64,000 nt of DNA. Source: Pseudomonas sp. ML2-2023-3. GTDB taxonomy: Bacteria > Pseudomonadota > Gammaproteobacteria > Pseudomonadales > Pseudomonadaceae. A program made the position numbers and the translations under genes. Where the stretch lies: contig NZ_CP146343.1 in NCBI RefSeq assembly GCF_037055275.1, forward strand, positions 5,020,001 to 5,084,000, read 5' to 3'. Positions 59,525 through 64,000 of this stretch are shown here, piece by piece (positions within the stretch are counted from its first letter, which is position 1; the number at the start of each line of letters is the position of its first letter). A model generated the notes under the pieces. It saw nothing but the letters and a program-made list of their open reading frames with translations. It was not told the DNA's origin and did not search any database.

Positions 59525-60085
59525 ATGTTTCAAAAAATAGGCAAATACACAGCACTTTGTGGTTCTTCGATGCTGATCGTCATGGCTGCAGCTACCGCTC
59601 AAGCCGCTGATGGCCAGGTTGAATTCACCGGTGTCATCAACGACAACCCATGCACCATCAACAGCGAAAGCGTGAAGAAGTCCGTTGATATGGGCCAGGT
59701 TCGTATCGCTGACTTCGGCGACAGCGTTGGCGCTACAGCCAGCGTCTCCACTCCGTTCTCTATTTCTCTGGAGAACTGCAGCGGTCCGACCCTGAAAAAC
59801 GCTTCCATCAAGTTCAGCGGCCAACAGGCCATGAACGATCCAACCTTGCTAGGTATGACCGGCGAAAACCAAGTCACTGGCATCGGCATTCAAATCAGCG
59901 ACGTTAAGTCCAACATCAAACTGGCACTGAACACCGCCAGCCCAGATTACGAATTGCGCCCTCAAGGTAACACCTTTGATTTCAAAGCTACCTATGTACG
60001 CCTAGTAGCAGACACGGGTGGTGTGAGCGGAATCGGCACGGGTAAAGTTAACGCCTTGGCCAGCTTCGACGTGACTTACAAGTAA
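59525..60085 (+). CDS. Type 1-like major fimbrial subunit
   Basis: A 186-residue secreted pilin. The signal peptide is cut after AQA (about residue 28). The Cys pair of the pilin fold is in NPCTINS and LENCSGP, and the C-terminal donor-strand-accepting beta-zipper ends FDVTYK. The N-terminal extension GQVEFTGVI is the donor strand. AAAGGA precedes the ATG. It is the first gene of the chaperone-usher operon. Confidence 0.92.
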   Translation: MFQKIGKYTALCGSSMLIVMAAATAQAADGQVEFTGVINDNPCTINSESVKKSVDMGQVRIADFGDSVGATASVSTPFSISLENCSGPTLKNASIKFSGQQAMNDPTLLGMTGENQVTGIGIQISDVKSNIKLALNTASPDYELRPQGNTFDFKATYVRLVADTGGVSGIGTGKVNALASFDVTYK

Positions 60086-60098
60086 TTTATGTTTTTAA

Positions 60099-60135
60099 AC
60101 GAAAGAGCTCGCGATGAATCGCGAGCTCATTCGTT
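60099..60135 (+). other. Strong mRNA hairpin between pilin and chaperone genes
   Basis: GAGCTCGCGAT (60105-60115) pairs with ATCGCGAGCTC (60118-60128) over a 2-nt spacer. Flanking ACGAA/TTCGT extends the stem past one A-A mismatch. No T run follows, so it is more likely a processing or stabilising hairpin that keeps the pilin mRNA abundant than a terminator. Confidence 0.8.
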
Positions 60136-60158
60136 ACGTTAAACAGAGGACACCCTTC

Positions 60159-60857
60159 ATGCGTTTAAAAATTGCAGCCTTTTTGACACTGGCAGCAGTC
60201 TTTTGGCTGCCCCAGATTCAAGCGGGCGTCAATGTGGGCTCTACGCGAGTTATTTATCAAAGCAAAGATAAGGAAGCCAATCTTTCACTCTCAAACTCCG
60301 GTGACGACGGCGTACCGTATCTGGTGCAATCCTGGGTCAGTAAATTCGAAAAACCTGATGAGAGCGCAGATGAGTTCATCATCACCCCGCCGCTGTTTCG
60401 TCTGGACGCCAATAGCCAGAACATTTTGCGAGTCATTGCGACCAACGCGCAAAACTTGCCGACCGATAAAGAAAGCCTTTTTTTTCTCAATGTAAAGGCG
60501 ATCCCGGCACTGAGTGAAGAGCAACGTAACCAGAACGTGTTGCAGATTGCACTCAAGACTACGATCAAACTGTTCTATCGTCCTGCCGATTTGAAAGGCA
60601 CTTTGGTGCAAGCCGTTGATGGACTTCAATGGCGTGCGGATGGCGGTAATTTAAGTGTGCATAACCCGTCGGGATATAACGTGGTAGTCAGTGAGCTGCT
60701 GATCAACAACAGTGCCAGCAAAGGCATGCCTGAGGTCATCAAGCCAGGTAGTTCCATTACTACCAACATCCCGTTGAAAAACAGCGACACCCTCGAATTC
60801 AGCTACATCAATGAATACGGCAGTACGGTTAAGTCAACTCCTGTTATAGCTCGCTGA
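60159..60857 (+). CDS. Fimbrial periplasmic chaperone (PapD family)
   Basis: A 232-residue two-domain immunoglobulin-like chaperone. The signal peptide ends at about residue 22 (PQIQA). STRVIYQSKDKEANLSLSN is the G1/A1 region and FLNVKAIPAL the conserved strand. IKLFYRPADLKG marks the hinge to domain 2. It binds pilins in the periplasm and delivers them to the usher. The start at ATG 60159 is used because an earlier frame would begin inside the hairpin. Confidence 0.95.
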   Translation: MRLKIAAFLTLAAVFWLPQIQAGVNVGSTRVIYQSKDKEANLSLSNSGDDGVPYLVQSWVSKFEKPDESADEFIITPPLFRLDANSQNILRVIATNAQNLPTDKESLFFLNVKAIPALSEEQRNQNVLQIALKTTIKLFYRPADLKGTLVQAVDGLQWRADGGNLSVHNPSGYNVVVSELLINNSASKGMPEVIKPGSSITTNIPLKNSDTLEFSYINEYGSTVKSTPVIAR

Positions 60858-60892
60858 ATACTGAACTACACGCCTACTGGAAGAACCATCTC

Positions 60893-63523
60893 ATGCTGCG
60901 ATTGCGCATGTGCGCGTTCGCGCGCCGAATTAATTACTGGGGCCTCCTCCCCCTCAGCGCGCTTAGTCTCACAACGACTGCAGCTCTCGCGGACTACAGC
61001 TTCGATTCCTCCTTTCTGGAGATTGGTGGCGGTACCAGTTCTGCCGAAGTAGCCGAGCAAGTAAAGGCCATGAGCCGTAGTCAACTTCCGGGCATTTATC
61101 GTGTCGATCTGTCACTGAACAATCGTCACATCGAACAGCGCGACTTACAGTTTGTGCGCGAAACGGCGAGTCAGACATCGACGCCTTCAGGTTTGTTTCC
61201 CTGCTTGAGCCTTCAGGCCCTGACTGATTTTGGCGTTGATCCAGAGCGCCTGAAAAACGCTGAGACCGGCGCTGACCACTGTGTGTACTTTCAGGGTGAC
61301 CTGACCGGTATCACCTATGACTACGACTTCAATAAACAACACCTTGACCTGCAAGTGCCACAGGCATTTATCGGCAGCATTCCATTCGCAACCCGTCGTA
61401 AAAGCTGGAGCGATGGCGAGCAAGTAGCCTTTGCCAACTATAACTTTTCGGGCAGCAACTACGAGAATCAGTACGGTAATCGTCAATCCCAGTTTGGCAG
61501 TGTGCACAGCGGATTCAACAGCGGTGCCTGGCGCTTTCGAAACTTCTCGACCTGGCAGAAGAGCACCAACGTCGACGGCAACTGGAAGTCCGTGGACACC
61601 TATGTCCAGCGGGACCTGGGCAACATGATGGCCATTGCCACTGTCGGTGAAAGCTCAACCGACAGCGATCTGTTTGACACAATCTCGTACCGTGGCGTGG
61701 GCATCGCTTCTGACCTGGACATGCTGCCCGATGACTCGCGCAACTTCGCGCCTGTAGTACGTGGCGTGGCCAACGGGCGCTCGCTCGTAACGTTACGCCA
61801 ACGCGGCTATGTGATCAGCGAACAGTGGGTGCCGTCCGGCCCGTTTGCACTCAAGGACCTGTACTCAACCTCGGGCAACGGTGATATCGAAGTCACGGTT
61901 GAAGGCCCCAATGGCGAGCGTCAGGTGTATATCCAGTCGTTCTCGTCCGTGCCCTACATGTTGCGCGAAGGTCAGCAAAGCTACGCCGTAACTGCAGGCC
62001 AGTATCGCCCTGCAGACGGTGCATTGGATTCGCAAAAGCCGGGTTTTTTACAAGGCACCTACCGCCGTGGACTGACTGACGGTACCACCTTGTTCGGTGG
62101 CACCATCGTCAGCGATCAATACCACTCGCTGTTGGCGGGTTTTGCCCATGACTTTTCGGGTTTCGGCGCAATTTCGCTGGACGTGACCCATGCCATCAGC
62201 GACGACATGGGCTCTGACTCAAAAACCCTGACGGGTCAGTCCTATCGTTTCCGTTATTCCAAGTCAATCGACCTGACAGACACCAGTTTCAGCCTGATTG
62301 GCTACCGCTATTCCACCAGCGGCTATTACAGCTTTAACGAAGCGATCAATGCGCGCGCCAACAACTCGCTCCAACCCTATGTGGACGAGACGCAGACCGA
62401 CAGTGCGATGTACACCCCGTACTTGAGCGGCCATATGAAAAGCAGCATTACCGCCAACGTATCCCAGCAATTCGGCTCCTATGGCGGCATGTACGCCAAC
62501 CTGACCAAAACCGATTACTGGAACCTGGCCAAGAGCAATACCTCTGTGCAATTAGGCTACAGCTTCAGTGTCGGGCGCGCGTCCTACAACCTGGGCGTGG
62601 CACAGAACAGCGGCGTCGCAGATGACATTCGCAGCGTGTCGCTGAGCGTCAGTATTCCTCTGGGCGATCCTGGCAGCAGCAGCCGTCTGGGCCTGAGCAA
62701 CAGCCAGGATTCAAGCGGTAATGCCAGCCGCAACGCCACATACAGCGGCTCATATCTCCCGAATGACACCCTGTCTTACAACCTAGGCGTCAATCAGCAA
62801 GTCAGTGAAGATGAGCGCTTGCTCGGAGGTTCGGTCGCTGCCCGTTACAACGCGGCAAATGCCATATGGCACGGGTCTTACAACAAGGATCAGAACACCC
62901 GTCAGACGGATTATGGCGTGGAAGGCGCGATCGTCGCCACCCGTGACACCGTGATGCTGACCCAGCCTTTAGGCGAGACCAACATTATCGTGGCGACACG
63001 CGGTGCCGGGGATGTCGGCGTACTGACCAAAAGCGGAGTGAAAACCAACAGCAGTGGTTATACGATTATTTCTTCTGCCCAGCCATACCGGAAAAACAAG
63101 GTAGCGCTCGATACCGACTCGTTATCGGACAACACCGACGTCGAGCAACTGGTACAAGAGGTGACACCCAATCGCGGCGCCTTCGTATTGGCCAACTTCG
63201 AGACTCGTAACGGCCGCCGCCTGTTGATCAGCCTCAGTTCCAAAGACGGCAAGCCGGTACCCTTTGCTGCCGAGGCTCAGATTTATGGACTAGACGGCAC
63301 CTTATTGAGCAACGCCATGGTGGCGGACAAGGGGCGGGCATTTCTGACCGGCGTACCCGAAAAATCGCGACTGGTGATCAATGTCAGCGGCCGGCAGTGG
63401 TGCGCCACGGATCTGGACCTGAACAATTACACGCTGTCAGAAACGGGCATCGGGCAACTGCAGATCAGTTGCGATACCCCATCGGCCGCCCATGCAGACA
63501 CTAAAGGTACTCCCGATGCATAA
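60893..63523 (+). CDS. Fimbrial outer-membrane usher (PapC/FimD family)
   Basis: An 876-residue usher. The signal peptide ends ALA (about 33). The N-terminal chaperone-binding domain opens YSFDSSFLEIGG, a 24-strand barrel follows with the plug (VEGPNGERQVYIQSFSSVPYML), and the C-terminal domains carry GRAFLTGVPEKSRLVINVSG and the Cys pair WCATDL / ISCD. It forms the secretion pore for pilus assembly. The start at ATG 60893 lies 35 nt after the chaperone stop. Its last codons overlap the next gene by 8 nt. Confidence 0.95.
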   Translation: MLRLRMCAFARRINYWGLLPLSALSLTTTAALADYSFDSSFLEIGGGTSSAEVAEQVKAMSRSQLPGIYRVDLSLNNRHIEQRDLQFVRETASQTSTPSGLFPCLSLQALTDFGVDPERLKNAETGADHCVYFQGDLTGITYDYDFNKQHLDLQVPQAFIGSIPFATRRKSWSDGEQVAFANYNFSGSNYENQYGNRQSQFGSVHSGFNSGAWRFRNFSTWQKSTNVDGNWKSVDTYVQRDLGNMMAIATVGESSTDSDLFDTISYRGVGIASDLDMLPDDSRNFAPVVRGVANGRSLVTLRQRGYVISEQWVPSGPFALKDLYSTSGNGDIEVTVEGPNGERQVYIQSFSSVPYMLREGQQSYAVTAGQYRPADGALDSQKPGFLQGTYRRGLTDGTTLFGGTIVSDQYHSLLAGFAHDFSGFGAISLDVTHAISDDMGSDSKTLTGQSYRFRYSKSIDLTDTSFSLIGYRYSTSGYYSFNEAINARANNSLQPYVDETQTDSAMYTPYLSGHMKSSITANVSQQFGSYGGMYANLTKTDYWNLAKSNTSVQLGYSFSVGRASYNLGVAQNSGVADDIRSVSLSVSIPLGDPGSSSRLGLSNSQDSSGNASRNATYSGSYLPNDTLSYNLGVNQQVSEDERLLGGSVAARYNAANAIWHGSYNKDQNTRQTDYGVEGAIVATRDTVMLTQPLGETNIIVATRGAGDVGVLTKSGVKTNSSGYTIISSAQPYRKNKVALDTDSLSDNTDVEQLVQEVTPNRGAFVLANFETRNGRRLLISLSSKDGKPVPFAAEAQIYGLDGTLLSNAMVADKGRAFLTGVPEKSRLVINVSGRQWCATDLDLNNYTLSETGIGQLQISCDTPSAAHADTKGTPDA

Positions 63524-64000
63524 CTCAACAAACCTACTGCCCGGCTCACGCTGGGTGAAACGCAGCTTGCTGCTTGGCTTGCTGTTCGGCCTTGGTAGCC
63601 AACAGGCTTTTGCACTGATTCAGAACAACCTGGATTGTACCCCAGGAGGATGGGTGGTGGGAGGAACAGTTGATCTTGGCGATCTGGCACCAGGGGAATA
63701 TTTTGAAGTAAGAATGATAGGTAATTGCCGAGTGACACGAAATTTCCCCTATGGTTCTTCGTTGCAGCAAACCCAAGTCCTGACCCAAACGCCAGGGCCA
63801 GCTTTGTCGATGATTGCGACGGCAGTAACTGGAGAAGTGGTTCCGGAACAGCCCTGGGGTGTCGCGTCATCCGTTTGCATGCCAACCAACGGCAGCGGAT
63901 GTAAACCGCTGCCCGTCAATACCAGTAACGTCTACAACGTGATGTTTTCCATGCCCAAGGGTAGAGGCCCGACAACGCCAGGTAATTATACGATAACCCT
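63516..64000 (+). CDS. Fimbrial adhesin-like/minor subunit, truncated by the right edge
   Basis: At least 161 residues, still open at the window end. A signal peptide (KRSLLLGLLFGLGSQQAFA) is cleaved at about residue 35. The mature part has cysteines in NNLDCTP, IGNCRV, SVCMP and GCKP, spaced differently from the major pilin, and it follows the usher with an 8-nt overlap. That is where the tip adhesin or a minor pilin is found in such operons. Codon use shifts to rarer codons (ATA, AGA) beyond 63640. Confidence 0.78.
   Translation, partial: MHNSTNLLPGSRWVKRSLLLGLLFGLGSQQAFALIQNNLDCTPGGWVVGGTVDLGDLAPGEYFEVRMIGNCRVTRNFPYGSSLQQTQVLTQTPGPALSMIATAVTGEVVPEQPWGVASSVCMPTNGSGCKPLPVNTSNVYNVMFSMPKGRGPTTPGNYTIT

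Overview
The window reads as chromosomal DNA of a Pseudomonas of the P. fluorescens/P. putida type. Protein sequences and synteny agree: mreBCD-maf-rng-yhdP, gatCAB, hemA-prfA-prmC-moeB-murI, and lolB-ispE-tRNA-Gln-prs-rplY-pth-ychF. The intergenic repeats GTAGGAGCGGGCTTGCTCGCG and GTAGCAGCTGCCG, typical of the genus, point the same way. The species cannot be fixed from the sequence alone.

Layout. 1-8036 (minus): cell-shape genes mreB, mreC, mreD, then maf, rng and the 5' part of yhdP, which runs off the left edge. 8247-11456 (plus): the tRNA-dependent amidotransferase gatCAB. 11635-14658: an RlpA-like lipoprotein, a Ca2+/Na+ antiporter-type protein, an AEC-family carrier and hpt. 14824-16738: upp-uraA for uracil salvage, preceded by a terminator-like hairpin. 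16846-18787 (minus): hemH and a TIGR01777 epimerase-like protein.

18909-28225 is a light-response and photoprotection island. A renalase-like flavoprotein and a Trp-rich small protein are followed by an eight-gene, tightly overlapping operon: DUF523/DUF1722 protein, class II LitR-like MerR regulator, DNA photolyase, SDR, FAD oxidoreductase, DUF1365, cyclopropane-type lipid methyltransferase and DUF2878. Two perfect TGTACA-N12-TGTACA operators flank the operon promoter, and a degenerate copy overlaps the renalase-like gene's promoter.

28389-34038 holds a YkgJ-type protein, a PagL-like lipid A deacylase and murI-moeB-prmC-prfA-hemA. 34242-41160 holds a TPR lipoprotein, lolB, ispE, tRNA-Gln, prs, rplY, pth and ychF. 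A FUSC-type protein follows.

42421-47467 is an accessory block. A complete IS630-family insertion sequence stands next to a collapsed Hrp1-type type III secretion locus: hrpS-like activator, two very small ORFs (one pilin-like), a frameshifted hrpB, hrcJ, a truncated hrpD and the hrpL-like sigma factor. No export-apparatus, ATPase or secretin gene is present, yet the HrpS - sigma-54 promoter - HrpL - hrp box circuit is still recognisable.

47553-55713 carries an Fsr-type exporter, tRNA-Met and a Fur-box-led FecI/FecR/TonB-receptor system in which the receptor is broken by a 1-nt slip in a T7 run. DUF3649, PepSY and DUF3325 membrane proteins follow. 55866-64000 carries tRNA-Phe, a large hybrid sensor kinase with HPt domain and a divergent chaperone-usher fimbrial operon (pilin, chaperone, usher, adhesin-like subunit cut by the right edge).
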